64,000 bases of DNA from Paraconiothyrium sp. Pb-2020 (taxonomy: Eukaryota; Ascomycota; Dothideomycetes; Pleosporales; Didymosphaeriaceae): positions 1,426,001 through 1,490,000 of the forward strand of contig JAJUBI010000001.1 of assembly GCA_022419385.1 (NCBI GenBank), given 5' to 3'. The stretch's first letter is position 1. Each line of letters begins with the position of its first letter. The notes under the pieces were generated by a model, which made no database searches, had not been told where the DNA came from, and saw only the letters and a list, made by a program, of their open reading frames with translations. Below are positions 1 through 11,239 of the stretch, piece after piece. The translations under genes and the position numbers were made by a program.

Positions 1-352
1 TTTTGCATGGTTGTGTGGGGTCGTGGAGGAGGAAGCCATTCTCGCGGGCGAGCTGTTCAAGAGTGACTGGGATGAAGCTGCCAATGCCACAGACGACGAA
101 GACCTCTGCGGCCCAGCCGTACATGTAGAAACCAGACAGCTCTCTGTCGCTTGTCAGGCGCACGTCCTCGCCCTCGTAATGCGGCGGGGAGCGGTCGGAA
201 GACATATCCGCGTAGTCGTCGGATATGCTCTGCTCGTCATCCGCTTCGTTGCTGAGGGACAGCGAGGGCGCTTTCGCAGAAGCTTTGGACTGATGCGACG
301 CATCGCGGTCGAACTCTGGGCGAGGTCTGAACTCGGGCGCTCGGGGCGTCAT
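1..352 (-). CDS. atg22: Autophagy-related protein 22 (vacuolar amino-acid effluxer), 5' part only
   Basis: Atg22 is a multi-spanning permease of the vacuolar membrane that exports amino acids after autophagic breakdown. The minus strand is open from an ATG at 352 to the left edge (about 117 codons). The first 70 residues are hydrophilic and Ser/Asp-rich (cytosolic tail). Then comes the family's hallmark first membrane segment, with GFYMYGWAAEVFVVCGIGSF followed by IPVTLEQLAREN. The rest of the roughly 600-residue protein lies outside the window, so its integrity cannot be judged. It is divergently arranged with MED14. No frameshift is visible in the part present. The identification rests on recalled family sequence and is strong. 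Confidence 0.9.
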   Translation of the reverse strand, partial: MTPRAPEFRPRPEFDRDASHQSKASAKAPSLSLSNEADDEQSISDDYADMSSDRSPPHYEGEDVRLTSDRELSGFYMYGWAAEVFVVCGIGSFIPVTLEQLARENGFLLHDPTQPCK

Positions 353-1281
353 TTTGCGGCGGCGGGCGCTGATTGGCGGCTACAGGGCGTGTCACCTGGA
401 ACGCAACATGGCGACTCGGTCGGCGGTAGGGAGGCAGCGAAGCAAGGAAGGGCAGGCAGAGGCAGAGTCGACGCCGGGAGCAGCAAGGCGGCTGTTGTTG
501 AGGAGGTGCAGAGGGGCTGGGTCAGTTCGACATGGGACCTGCGAGGTTAGGGTCATGTAGACTCGTTGGGGAATCGATGTGCATGTGACATGGGCCAAAC
601 CACGACGTCTACGCCCATGTTCACGCCCGCGACGGGGCATCCGAGAGTTGTGCACGCCTCGTTGATCGCACGCGCGGTTATGCAGGGCGGGCGGCAGCGC
701 CAACGCAGTCTCGCTCGCGCTCGTGGCTTATTCACCCGCCGTCTGATTGTTCCATGGTGCCAAGCAACCCTCCAGGGCTTCGTCACGGCTACGGCCCGCC
801 CGTAAAGCCTGCATTCTATCATCTCCCGCCCATCACACCACACCACACCGCCCACACGCACACACGCGCCCCGCCGCCTCTCCACCGTTGCGACCGCCCG
901 TCGAGCGCATTCTCCGCCGTCTGCGTCGCGCAGGGGTCGTCGCCGCCCGCCGAGCCCAACAGCGACTACAATGCGATAGCCGCATCCACGGGCCCTCTCA
1001 CCCGCCGCAGCTGCACACACGCACCCTCCGTCCCAGCCAGCGCCGTCGCCTTCCCTTTTCAAGCATCCTCCTCTTGCGGCAACTACCTGCGCCTCCGCAG
1101 ACGCATCGCTGGAGGCCGCCCGCAACCCAATTTTGCAACACTCCCACGTCTCCATTGACACAACCAGCTCAAGATACAGTCGGCGCAATCACCTAACCGG
1201 GCGGAGGGAGACAGTGCGGAGGCTGCAGAGAGCAGCAGGGGCGGCGCGCGCTCCGTAGGGCTGCAGGACCGCGGCCAGACT
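353..1281. other. Divergent intergenic region ATG22/MED14
   Basis: This GC-rich region of 929 bp has CA/CAC-rich simple sequence around 836-870 and pyrimidine-rich stretches. It presumably holds both promoters and the long 5' UTR of MED14. Reading frames that stay open here are low-complexity and show no family resemblance. Confidence 0.5.
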
Positions 1282-4200
1282 ATGCCAGGCATCTTGAAGA
1301 TGAACAGCAGTGTGAACGGAGGCTCGGGCGCAAGAGATGTGGACAGCAAGAAGCGGGCTCATGACGGCAAGATGGTCAATGGCGAGCGCACCATCGTCAG
1401 AAAAGACTCGCCCGCGAGCGCGCCTGCCGTGAGGACGCCCTCGTATAATGGCGGAGATGCAAATGGGGCTACACCCGCCGTCAATCAGATGGCACAGCTA
1501 CCACCCGAAATAGCCCACGTGTCCTCCGAGAATTACCAATCTCTCTCGAAATTAATACAACGGATCTCTCAAGAAACCTACAATGAGTTGAACGAATGTC
1601 TCTTGCAGATGAGAGAATTGAAACCGCCTCAAGTCAATGGCAATCTTCCAAATGGACTGGGGCTGCCGAACCCACACGATGCGGAGACTAGCAAACAAAA
1701 GAAGCTCCTACTGTTGAGATTTGCTCACGACAATAGAGCAAAATTCATCAAGCTGTTGGTACTTACCGAGTGGGGCAGGAAGGCATCTGTCGATTTGTCT
1801 AAGCTGATCGACCTTTTCGGTTGGGCTAGAGAGCAAAGCTACAGCCAGGACTGTATCAACGAGCAGATCGAATTCATGAAATTTGTCATGAACGATGCAA
1901 GGCAGCTGAACCCTGATATCAAAACCGCGTTAGAGATCTTGGGAACAGGGAAGGCAGGATGGATATCCGATGTAATTATCCCGTTGTACTTGCTTAGAGA
2001 GCTGCTAACAATCTGTAGATGGGTTTCATTCCGCCTCCGTCAATGTCGGCAGACAAGGCGCTCAAGCTGTTACGATATATGAACGTCTCGCTATCTACCC
2101 GCTTAATCATCCACGAAAATGTCCCGCACCAGCTGTCAAAATGGCGGATAGAGAACGGTCGCGTAACATTTATCGTAGACGGCGAGTTTGAGTTCGACCT
2201 CATGTCCTTCGTCGAAGATTCTTCAGATCAGTTCCACTTCATCGATATGAGGCTGCTATTTTCGCCAGCGCCATCGATTGCGGCAGACAGTCGATTCTTC
2301 AACCGTCTCAAGTTAGGTGTTGATAATCTGCTTCGAGAAGAAGGCCTGGAGGCTTGTTTCGGTTATCTTCATAACGTCACGCTTTCTCACAAGATTTTTA
2401 TACTTTCCACGCAGGTGAATGATTTATTACGGACTGGCTGGGCAGGTTCACTTCGGTCGGAATTCGCACATCGAGTGTTGTGGATCCAGTACTGGTTGAA
2501 CAGGCCTGGAAAGAAGAGCTGGATTGAGATTGGTGTTGCCAGCAATAAGCCCAAGGACGGGAAAGTGACATGGCGATGTCCTCCAATACCGTCAATAACT
2601 GCGCGTTGGTTCCGCGAAGGTGTGCACGTCCAGGATGTAGACCTCAAGCTCGACTGGAACCACTTATCCGTGGAGCGTGTGATCAAGCGGGTCATAGCCC
2701 TTCACATCGGGCACCTCTTGCGGACCACGCACCAGGCCTTCGGTCCAAACGTAAGGGCACAAGTGACCTTGGCCGAAAATGAACCCTCGAACTGCCGGTT
2801 GGTTGTGTCCATTGGTTCGAAGGACAACACTACTTCCCTATCTATCGAGCCCATTACCGGTAGATACACTCTAAGCCCAGCTACTCCTCTTTCAAATCCC
2901 GCGGAGATTGCGATCAATCGTTCCCTCGAGCCAACAGCTACGAGCAACACGATAACGCAGTTCCTAGCCCGTTCAATTGCAGAATCAATCCAACGGTACT
3001 CACAACAGCTTGGATGGCAGTCTATTGCGCGTCAAGCTCTGCGCATGGAGGTAGTAAAGGCAGCGGTTAACTTGGACGTTTTGAGATTCACACTCTTCTG
3101 GCCTCGGGGCTGGTCAACAAATATAGCTTTAGCCGCAATCGTGGACGCTACTGGCGAATCGTGGTGGATATGCGAAATCGGCGAAAAGGGATCCACTATC
3201 GTGCACGCGCAAAAGATCGCCATTGAAAGCATAGATGGTCGTCCACCTCCGATTGATCGACCAACACTGTCACGCATCGAGCGAGTAGCAGTCCACCAGT
3301 TAGCCTATTCTATAACATCGCGTGCTCTCGGACAAGAAGGCAAGACATACAGCCTCCGCTACGAAATCGAACCGCCACGGCGTCCGGCATCGTTGGACGG
3401 CGTTGTGAGAGGCTGGGCGTTGCATGTCAGAACCTCCGAAATCCTCGGCGCAAAGCCTGGAGACGATTCTTGGCTGGGGCCTGCGATGCAAATTACAGGC
3501 CATGGGTTCCGCTCTGACTATCGCAATGTCTGGCACATTGCAACCGGTACAATGATCTCCGAAGCTGCGACCGATATGCAGAAACTCATGTCCGCATCAC
3601 CACAGACAAACTTTACTTTCTCGGAAGGCGGCAAGTTCTCGATACTCTTGTCTACGCCCTTTGGACATGAGGTCATTACTGAACTGAAAGCTCGCTTGCG
3701 AGACCTGAACCGCCTACGCTCTTTCGCGACAACCCTTGAGAAGCGTAAGATGCTGCTCAGGTCTTCGTCGCTCGAGCAAGTTGAGTTTCAGTACAGCCAT
3801 GAACTCTCTGTGAAGGTCCTTTTCGGGCAAGGAACGGACATCCAAGTCAAGTTTGGAGACAAGAATCCCCACAATCGCATACACAGTTTCCTCACAGACA
3901 TAATCAACGAGCGGTCACCTGGTCTCTCACGTTCATCCCATGGCGACAACAACGGCTTGGATCGATTCTGTACGTCCCTGATTTGGACTCGGCCTCTTCT
4001 AACGGTGCTCTACGAGCTCGAAAACCGGACTCCGGGCAATATTGATAATCCTGCTGTACACGTGCATGATCTGCGTACATACCGCATCACATATACCAAC
4101 CCGCCGTGCTCCTTCGATTTCAAACTCAAGCCCAAGGATGATCGGATGCTATGGAATATCGAAGACAACGAGGGCAAGCCAGCAGACCTCCGACCGAAGA

Positions 4201-4547
4201 CCGAACGCAGCCCCCATTTCAAGCGACTAGATACCTTGAAGTCGGCGCTGCAGAAGCTGTTCAGGGAGAGGGATGAGCGCTGGTGGGGCGTGCGCACAGG
4301 AATCATTGCTGATATTGACGGGATTCCGGACGCGCTGAGGAGGCTGAATGAGACGGTTATTGCCTGCTATGTTGAGGGTGGAGTCAAACAGGAGATTGGT
4401 GACAGTACTCCAGCTAACGCAGCACCTGCCAGACAACCGAACAACCCTAATACCACAAATCGACCTAATGGGAACAACGCTGCAAACGCCAAACCTCAAC
4501 CCGGACGACTCGGTGGCAATCAGCACGATGTGATAACGATCGACTGA
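1282..4547 (+). CDS. med14: Mediator of RNA polymerase II transcription subunit 14 (Rgr1)
   Basis: Med14 is the scaffold subunit that links head, middle and tail modules of Mediator. Two exons, 1282-1971 and 2019-4547, join in phase 0 across a 47-bp intron (GT at 1972, branch GCTAAC, TAG at 2016-2018) and give 1,072 residues. The join restores the conserved segment GKAGWISD-MGFIPPPSMSADKAL, typical of the Med14 N-terminal domain. Residues 1-80 are low complexity. The region from about 90 to 300 carries the Med14 domain, with KLLLLRFAHDNRAKFIKLLVL and FDLMSFVEDSSDQFHFIDMR. The C-terminal 50 residues are Asn/Pro/Ala-rich. Length fits filamentous-fungal Med14 (about 1,000-1,150). The ATG at 1282 is the first in frame. 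Confidence 0.95.
1972..2018 (+). other. MED14 intron
   Basis: GT-AG intron with branch GCTAAC; removing it fuses two Med14 blocks in frame. Confidence 0.9.
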
Positions 4548-5258
4548 GGAAATCTTGCTTCTTCATAATTTGAGCGTGTACTGCATTTTCGGAGCGGGCT
4601 GGGACTTCGAAGGAGTTTTTTTTTTTTTTCAATCGGCAGCGGCACCTTCGCCTAATTGGATCTGGATCAACTCTGATACTTGGGGGAAGGATGAGTCTGC
4701 CGCCGGCACCTATGCCTGGCTTTGGGCGTTGGCAATGTATTATAGACCTCTGGTGGATGAGCAAGGGTTTGTATCATAAAGCCTGAATGGCCGAGTCAAA
4801 GACGGTTCGCTTAATGAATAAACAAAGATGGCGAATAACATGAACGCTTCCGACATTTTCGTATAGGCCTGTACCCGTCCGTATGTCTAGCTCATTATTG
4901 CGCGCACATACAACTGCATCTTGCTTGCGTCAAAAAACCGGACGGTCGTGCTCTGTTAGGTACACAGGGCTCGTGACAAGAGTGGAGACAATCGCAGCAT
5001 CTCTACTTGCTTTGCTCACAATTTAGACCAACTATAACATGATAGCTGTTTAAACAGTATAATCATTCAATACTCAGCAGAAATGCATGAACAATACAAA
5101 CGTTCTCATAACGCCAACAACAGAGTAATCGAGCTATTTCCTTGATGAATCATCAGCTTCTTATACAGCGTTGACTATACGCCCAAACAATTTGATCATA
5201 CTTCCATACGCATCTTCTCTGCGTCACCCTTTGGTCTTCTTGCCTTCGCCAATGTTCC
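4548..5258. other. Intergenic region between convergent MED14 and a small gene
   Basis: It contains a run of 14 T at 4616-4629 shortly after the MED14 stop and otherwise AT-leaning sequence, presumably the two 3' UTRs. No reading frame with family resemblance was seen. Confidence 0.5.
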
Positions 5259-5633
5259 CTATCTCAGCGTTTGCCTCAACCTCCCCGTCGTACTCCCCTC
5301 AAGCATACTCGTATCCAGCCCCTCCTTCTGCATCTCCACTATTCGATCCTGCTTCCTCTGCTCCATGCGCTCAATTTTTTCTTTCAGCGCCGGTGGCACA
5401 TCTTCCTCTTTCTTCTCCTTGTGAAACGGCTTTTTGATCGCGTCGACAATCTTGCCGACCGAGGAGCGGCGCTGCGGGACGCTGCTAACATCCGACTTTG
5501 GCTCTGCGGGTAATGATCAGCTATATTACGTGGTGAGATGTGAGGGTAGTAACTTACCTAGGAAGTCAGAGGAGGGACCGGAGGAAGGATCGGTTGTGGT
5601 TTTGTTGATGGTAGTTGCTGGCGTATTGTTCAT
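5259..5633 (-). CDS. Small charged hypothetical protein, 106 aa
   Basis: I do not recognise this protein. Exon 1 (5633-5558) and exon 2 (5503-5259) join in phase 1 across a 54-bp intron with consensus donor GTAAGTTA and acceptor CCCGCAG. The product begins MNNTPATTINKTTTDPSSG. After a Thr/Ser-rich head it has a basic patch (SVGKIVDAIKKPFHKEKK) and an amphipathic, charged helix (PPALKEKIERMEQRKQDRIVEMQ), with no signal peptide or membrane segment. The canonical splice sites, in-frame join and coding-like composition support a real gene. It could be a small coiled-coil adaptor or a conserved hypothetical; no function is claimed. Confidence 0.65.
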
Positions 5634-8349
5634 GATGATAGTACATACAAGTGAGACTTTTATACAGTAGTGGACCAGCTGTACGAGCCAGACGTACACC
5701 TGAAACGGTGGCTGTTTATACTGCGTTGGTGATAAAGAAGTACTATGATGTCATAGGGCTGTGTAGGATGCACATGCCCAGCATAGCGACGTCTTGAGGT
5801 CTTGTGATTAGCAGTCCGGAATTGCGGGGTAATTGTAAGCTTATAGGTTTCTCGCGCGACACTTGATGGTTGAGTCGGTCCGGCTTGTGTGGTTGCGCGC
5901 TTGAGGGTATTGAGGGCATAGGGCTGACGGAGCATTAACAGATGGGGTAACAGGTTGCGCAGCACATAGCGTAAGTCAAACCGTCCCAATCGTCGCCAAA
6001 TTAGGATGGGAGAAGTGTGTTCGATGCCAGTGATAGCTTGAGATTTGCTTCCCTCCATGCCCCCGTAAACAGATTGTCCATGCGGCTGAACGCTTGATTT
6101 ATCTCCCAACTGAAGGATCAATATCGAACCGCACGGGTCGGAATCAACGGAAGTGAATTTGCCCTTAGCAGGTTCTTAGTACTCAAACTGTAGATCCGGA
6201 GCATGCACTAGTATGAAGTATTAGAGATGCTCGCTCTCATTGAGACCTTGGGTGTCCTTGGTCTGGAAGGACCAGGATCCACCATGGCGAGGTCGGAAGA
6301 TGCACTACCTTCGCTTGATGACGTTCGTGTGCGGATAGGCTTCAGGTACCCGTGGACGTCCATATACCCGCCAGTGACTACTCTTATGGTGTCGGCGCTC
6401 GCATGTTGCAGTTTGGTGTCCTTCCGTTCCACCACTGTCCGCACAATAACCCGTCGATTAAGGCCCAAGACCCCGAGGGTGCACGGTAGCGTGTTGGACA
6501 TTGAGATTTCGATCCAACAAGGGGAGTGTGAGCGGTCTGCATCGATCGAGTCTCGCTTTGATTCCGCCACCTGCCTGCTACATAATCATCGTTCGTGAAT
6601 GGCCGAGAAAGACCATTTAATGAGATCATGAACCCTTAGTCCGGTCTTTGGCGGCTCGAATTAGAGCCTCCTTTGTGTTATACCTCTTGATCGCATGCTC
6701 ACATTAGTCGTACTGGATCCTGGTAAACCGTCCGGATAGATTTTTGCAGCCTCCATTTCACAACATTCTCAACAAAGCTGTTGTGTCCGGCAGTGAAGGG
6801 TACGAAACTGAAGGCAACAATTAAACTTGTTTCTTCAGAGGAACTTCTGCTACATGAGTTTCAAATTCAGGGGTCGAAGATTCTACATTCCTGTTGCCTC
6901 CGCTTGGTAGCCATTTGAATGTCGACGCCGATTTTAGTGCCCAGGATGCGAGGGTCGCATGGGAAATAAAGGCCGGCCGAGCTTGTTGCTGTTGCCGCCG
7001 CCGGTAGTACCAGTGCTCGCAAACTTCATGCATGTGAGAAGCTTCAATGCGCCAGTCAGTGAATTATCCTTATCCTGGAGTGTGCAGAATGAGCCTGCCC
7101 ATATGTACGAGACTCCAAGTGGATGTATGATGACAGCGTCTTGGAAGAAGGTGCTGGGCTAACGTGAGAAGATAATGTTGGATTTGTACGGTCCGACATT
7201 TTATTGTAGGAGCAGGATATGCCGAGTGCCTGTCCAACAATGCGATAGCGTCGCGTAACACCTTGCAAGGTGATACTACGGGGCACAAAATTAGTCGTAC
7301 ATCGTCGCCACCTCCAGGCCGCGGAGCAATATGCAGCGGCTGCGAATGAGTGGGCAACCAGGAGGCTGTATTCGCATCGCAAACATCATGAAACAAAATG
7401 CAGTTATGTAGCCACTTACGAACTGTTCTCATTGAAAGAGTTACTGCTCGTTGTTGGAAGATTATCATACTTTCTCGACATCCAAGTCATTATTTGTGGC
7501 CGACAGGCAACAAAGAAATGGTGTCAACAGACCAGATGTAGGCTGCAATAGCCGATTGAGAAGGAACGTTTCACACAGGTGACAATCGTTACACAGTTCC
7601 TATTGAATTCGATCGTTGAATCTCGTTTCCACGAGACACGACTTAACACTTGATGAGGCGTTGTAGTCGTATAAGCGGTATCACGTTACAAGGTCTGTCC
7701 TGCTATGATTGTATAGACTGTACTCGATTCGGTCGCGGACTAGGATGCCATTGCTATCCATTTCGATTTCGATGATATCCTTGATACACTTTGGTTTGCG
7801 ATTTTTCAAGGCGTCAGGCAAATCGCGTATTCACCGGCGTGATGTTCTCCACAGGTCACCACACCATCCCCTTCGTACCTTCGTAAAGTGTCCTCTCCGA
7901 CGCTGTAAGATATTGGTAAAGTATTGCACGACATAGCGAAAAGATAATGTCGAGTCTATGCTTTAGTGAGAAGGTGCGTGTAATCAAGGTTTTGATGTCG
8001 ACCGGCAGGGGCACATGTCCTTAGCAGCTCCCATGCCCACCTGGGACATAGCATCGTCTCGTCTTTCCGCTTCTCTTCCATACAGCACGGCCTTCAGCCG
8101 TTGCCCGAAAAAAACCAGGCAATTACTAGGGATGATGTTGATTGTAAAGCGGAGGAAGTGGATGACCGTCACTTGTGAGCACACCCTTTCATAGCATGGA
8201 AGGATCTGCAGGAAGCCGGGCCCTTGAGACGTTACCTTGATATTAACAGTTGCCATCGGGTTGGGGTATGCGCCTCCATTTTGAAGGTGTCGAATTGCAA
8301 ACTCTTACGTCGCTCCTCGCGATCTGAACATCTGAAATCAGGGGCTGCT
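5634..8349. other. 2.7-kb stretch without a recognisable gene
   Basis: Several reading frames of 60-150 codons occur on both strands (for example 5660-6121 minus and 6208-6570 minus), but they overlap each other, show no family resemblance and do not join through convincing introns. The stretch is probably regulatory sequence plus decayed DNA. Confidence 0.5.
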
Positions 8350-9199
8350 TTACTCGGATTCCTCTTCTTGCATAATGCTCTCGCACTTTTGCCTCAGCTC
8401 CTGTGCCCCTGGAACAGCAGTCCACTTGTCCAGAATCTTGCTGATCTCTCCCCACTCTTTCTCCGCTTCATCGTCCTGCTCCTGGTCGATCAATTCCTGT
8501 AATCTCCGCGGAGTATCTAGGACCCAGCGCACTGTATCCTTCTGCTTCTGCTTAGTAGCCACCTCCGATTTATTCTCATCTTCGTCCTCGACCTGTATGG
8601 CGATACCCAAGCCCTGCGGCTTTGCGGGCAGTGCCTGCATCGAAGATGACAGTGAACCGGCCGTCTCGGCAATATGTGCTATGGCAGGACCAAGGGTATG
8701 TGTGGTAGGCGCAAGAGGATCCATACTGCCTCGCATGCGGCGGATGGTGCTGGTTGCAGAGAGAAGCTTGGAGTAATTATCATAAACGAGAGACTTGCGG
8801 TCGCTGTCAAGGTTTCGTATCTCTGCAGCATTGTTAGTATGGATCGACCAGTTGAAAGAGTAAGCAGCACGTACGCGATACTAAATCTGCTTCCACTCGC
8901 AGCACACCCTTTAAGCCTTCCCTCGCCAACAGGCTGTTCACATATGCATCTGCATCAAAGTTGGTGGCATCAAGCTCGGTCAAGGTCTCATCTTCTTCGG
9001 GGCCTAGTTCTGTCCTTGCTGATTCTTCTGATATCTTTGCTTCGGTGTCTTTCGCAACTTTTAGACCATAGTAATCACGTAAAGCGGCCCGGTTGCGTCG
9101 CGTAGTCGAGGGTGGACGAGCAGAAGCTTCGAAGGATGTGCGGGTGGAAGAAGGGCTTCGTATAGAAGAGCTTGGACGTGGCGACGCTATCGTAGACAT
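8350..9199 (-). CDS. vps51: Vps51 homologue, GARP/EARP tethering complex subunit
   Basis: Vps51 is the small subunit of the GARP tether, which captures endosome-derived vesicles at the trans-Golgi network. Exons 9199-8875 and 8822-8350 join in phase 1 across a 52-bp intron (GTACGT..GCAG) and give 265 residues. The N-terminus (MSTIASPRPSSS) is Ser/Pro-rich. Then come RRNRAALRDYYGLK and NFDADAYVNSLLAREGLKGVLRVEADLVSQIRNLDSD, joined to SLVYDNYSKLLSATSTIRRMRGSMDPLAPTT, the classical Vps51/Exo84/Dor1 N-terminal signature. An in-frame ATG at 9262 would add 21 residues; I prefer 9199 because the family usually starts this way. The gene is divergent from RMI1, 220 bp apart. Confidence 0.88.
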
Positions 9200-9419
9200 C
9201 GTGTCCTTCTGTACAATGTGTGAGCGTTTAAATTCGTTGCAAGGAGTGAGGTCGTGGAACATTCATTATGCCAAGCCGCGTAGGGCTGAACTAGTAAGAG
9301 CTACTCGTGTCATTGCTCGAAGCGTCGTGATCCACTTCACTTCATTTCGCACATATGAGCGACCATCAGCCTGCCCACACGAAGTAGCCGCACTTTTGTA
9401 CGGCCAATTGATCGCCAGG
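9200..9419. promoter_or_regulatory. Bidirectional VPS51/RMI1 promoter
   Basis: The 220 bp between two divergent start codons must contain both promoters. No recognisable factor site stands out. Confidence 0.5.
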
Positions 9420-10109
9420 ATGGCAAATAACCTCACAGCGGAGCTCACACAGCATCTCAATAGTAGACACCTCTATCCCGCTGCTGCGTGGTTACAGAGC
9501 TTCGTCTCCGGCACGCGCCCGAACACGGCCCTACCTGCTCTCAAGCAGACGGCCCTCTTCCGCCTCCTCGCGACCGACATTACCGCGTCACTACACCCTC
9601 CACAGCATACGATATTCCCTAAAGATGTCCTCAACCCAGGGACGCAGACGCGCACCATTGCTGGTCCCATTATCTGCCAGATCCTCGACATCGAAGAAAT
9701 TGGACTCTCACGCTGGGCGCAGGTCGAGCAGATCGAAGCCAAAGAGCGTGGCGAGACGACCAAAGGCCGCGAAATTGTGCGAGTTGTTGAGGACGAAAAC
9801 GACGGCGGGACGGTCGCTTCTGCTGTGCACAGCAAAGGCCCTTTCAAGCTACTTTTACAAGACGCAAAGGGTGCCCAGATCTACGCTATCGACCTGCTCG
9901 GCATCGAGGGCGTCAACACTAGCATGGCCATGGGTACCAAGCTTTTGTTACGGAACACGGATGTTAGGAGGGCTGTAGCGATGCTGGAGCCTGGCAATGT
10001 GCAAATCCTCGGCGGCAAGATGGATGCGCTTGACAAGGCATGGAGAGCCGGGAGGAAAGAGCGGTTAATGAACGCTGCTAAGATCGCCGGTGAGGGTGTG
10101 AAAAATTGA
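9420..10109 (+). CDS. rmi1: RecQ-mediated genome instability protein 1 (Rmi1)
   Basis: Rmi1 is the OB-fold subunit that stimulates decatenation by Top3 in the Sgs1/BLM-Top3-Rmi1 complex. The gene is intronless and gives 229 residues from MANNLTAELTQHLNSRHLYP. The N-terminal three-helix part (PAAAWLQSFVSGTRPNTALPALKQTALFRLLATDI) precedes the OB fold (GPIICQILDIEEIGLSRWAQVEQ, ERGETTKGREIVRVV, GPFKLLLQDAKGAQIYAIDLLGI, MAMGTKLLLRNTDVRRAVAMLEPGNVQILGG). The frame extends upstream to 9093, but that part overlaps VPS51 and lacks conservation, so I start at 9420. The complex's helicase partner is also in this window (45,204-50,464, minus). Confidence 0.9.
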   Translation: MANNLTAELTQHLNSRHLYPAAAWLQSFVSGTRPNTALPALKQTALFRLLATDITASLHPPQHTIFPKDVLNPGTQTRTIAGPIICQILDIEEIGLSRWAQVEQIEAKERGETTKGREIVRVVEDENDGGTVASAVHSKGPFKLLLQDAKGAQIYAIDLLGIEGVNTSMAMGTKLLLRNTDVRRAVAMLEPGNVQILGGKMDALDKAWRAGRKERLMNAAKIAGEGVKN

Positions 10110-11239
10110 CGCGATGGCACGAGTCGAACGCGCCTTGTTCGAAGTGTGCTCATAACTTATAGACGAACCGCAGAGGTTGCGCTAGCGCTACGTGGTCACA
10201 GGAACTCGGCGCGACATAATCAGTCCATGCAGACTGCCCTGAGACTTCCATGCTGGGGTTTCCCAGATCCAGATGCCACAACCTGACTCGACGGACACTA
10301 AACTCCAATCATTCTACTCAACTTCTGGGCTTTGTTTGAGGAGCGACGGCGCACGCAAATGAGATTGCTGACTCCGAGGCGGCCGTCTCTGATGGCGAAG
10401 ATGTGTTCGAGCGCTGTGCCCGCATACCGTAAATGCGCCTGGCCAATGGAGAATTTGACTAAGTCGGTATAGACGAAGTTGCAACTCTTTTGGGTCCAAC
10501 GGCTCCGTCTGTAGGATTTGTCGCCTCATCGCCGAGTTCCGAGATATGTTACCCCTTTCAAACTGGCATACCCCGGCTGCATGTTATTAGGACACTCCGC
10601 TGGCTCGAAGACAAACATCATTGAAAGAGTAGACATTAACCGTTGGCTGATGAACCCGCAAACCCTAGCTGCTTCGTTTGCGGTTATGAGATCGAAGCTG
10701 GATGACTTATATTGGTATATGCGCAACCATCACTCCGCAAGAGGGAACCTCGCTCTGATCAAGGGCTGTGTGCTCAGTTTCTACCGGGACAGATGTTGTC
10801 TGTATCCTGCTCATCGAAATTCCACCATCGTTCGGTGACCCTAGTGTGACATGCGACTATTAAATGACCTAGCTAAATCTCGTAGAGCAGTTGGTGCTCC
10901 AGGGTTGCATGGCTGCATGTGCAACGAGCATATCCCAGCCTTGCGATAAGGGCATCGTGGGTTTCAAGAGCACTTCGTGGGAATGCAGTGTATGACAGAT
11001 TGAGCATCAATTATCCGAAAAAAATGTTGCAACTCTGCAAAAACTTAAATTGTCGAACGATATCCGTCTATAATTGATGAGGCTATACGAAGCCAGTGGT
11101 ATATTTCCCATGTCGTACACGCTCAGAACGCCGCCCATATGCTAACAGAACAAAGGAAAATTGACTGATGGTTGAAGCCGGACCTGGTGGGCTAGTTCTT
11201 CTCCGATACAGCTCTATCGCAGAAGCAATGCTCTGGCAC
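10110..11239. other. Intergenic, no gene recognised
   Basis: Only short overlapping frames (for example 10518-10838 plus) occur, without family resemblance. AT content rises around 10850-11100. It presumably holds the 3' UTRs of RMI1 and the convergent Mpv17-family gene. Confidence 0.45.

Noticed and set aside
553..1188. 211-codon open frame on the minus strand between ATG22 and MED14
   Set aside because: GC-rich low-complexity sequence, overlapped by open frames on the other strand; no family resemblance.
7984..8256. 90-codon minus-strand frame starting MATVNIKV
   Set aside because: Start context is plausible, but no partner exon or resemblance could be found.
9093..9419. Upstream in-frame extension of RMI1
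   Set aside because: It overlaps the VPS51 first exon on the opposite strand and encodes unconserved sequence; the Rmi1 homology starts at 9420.
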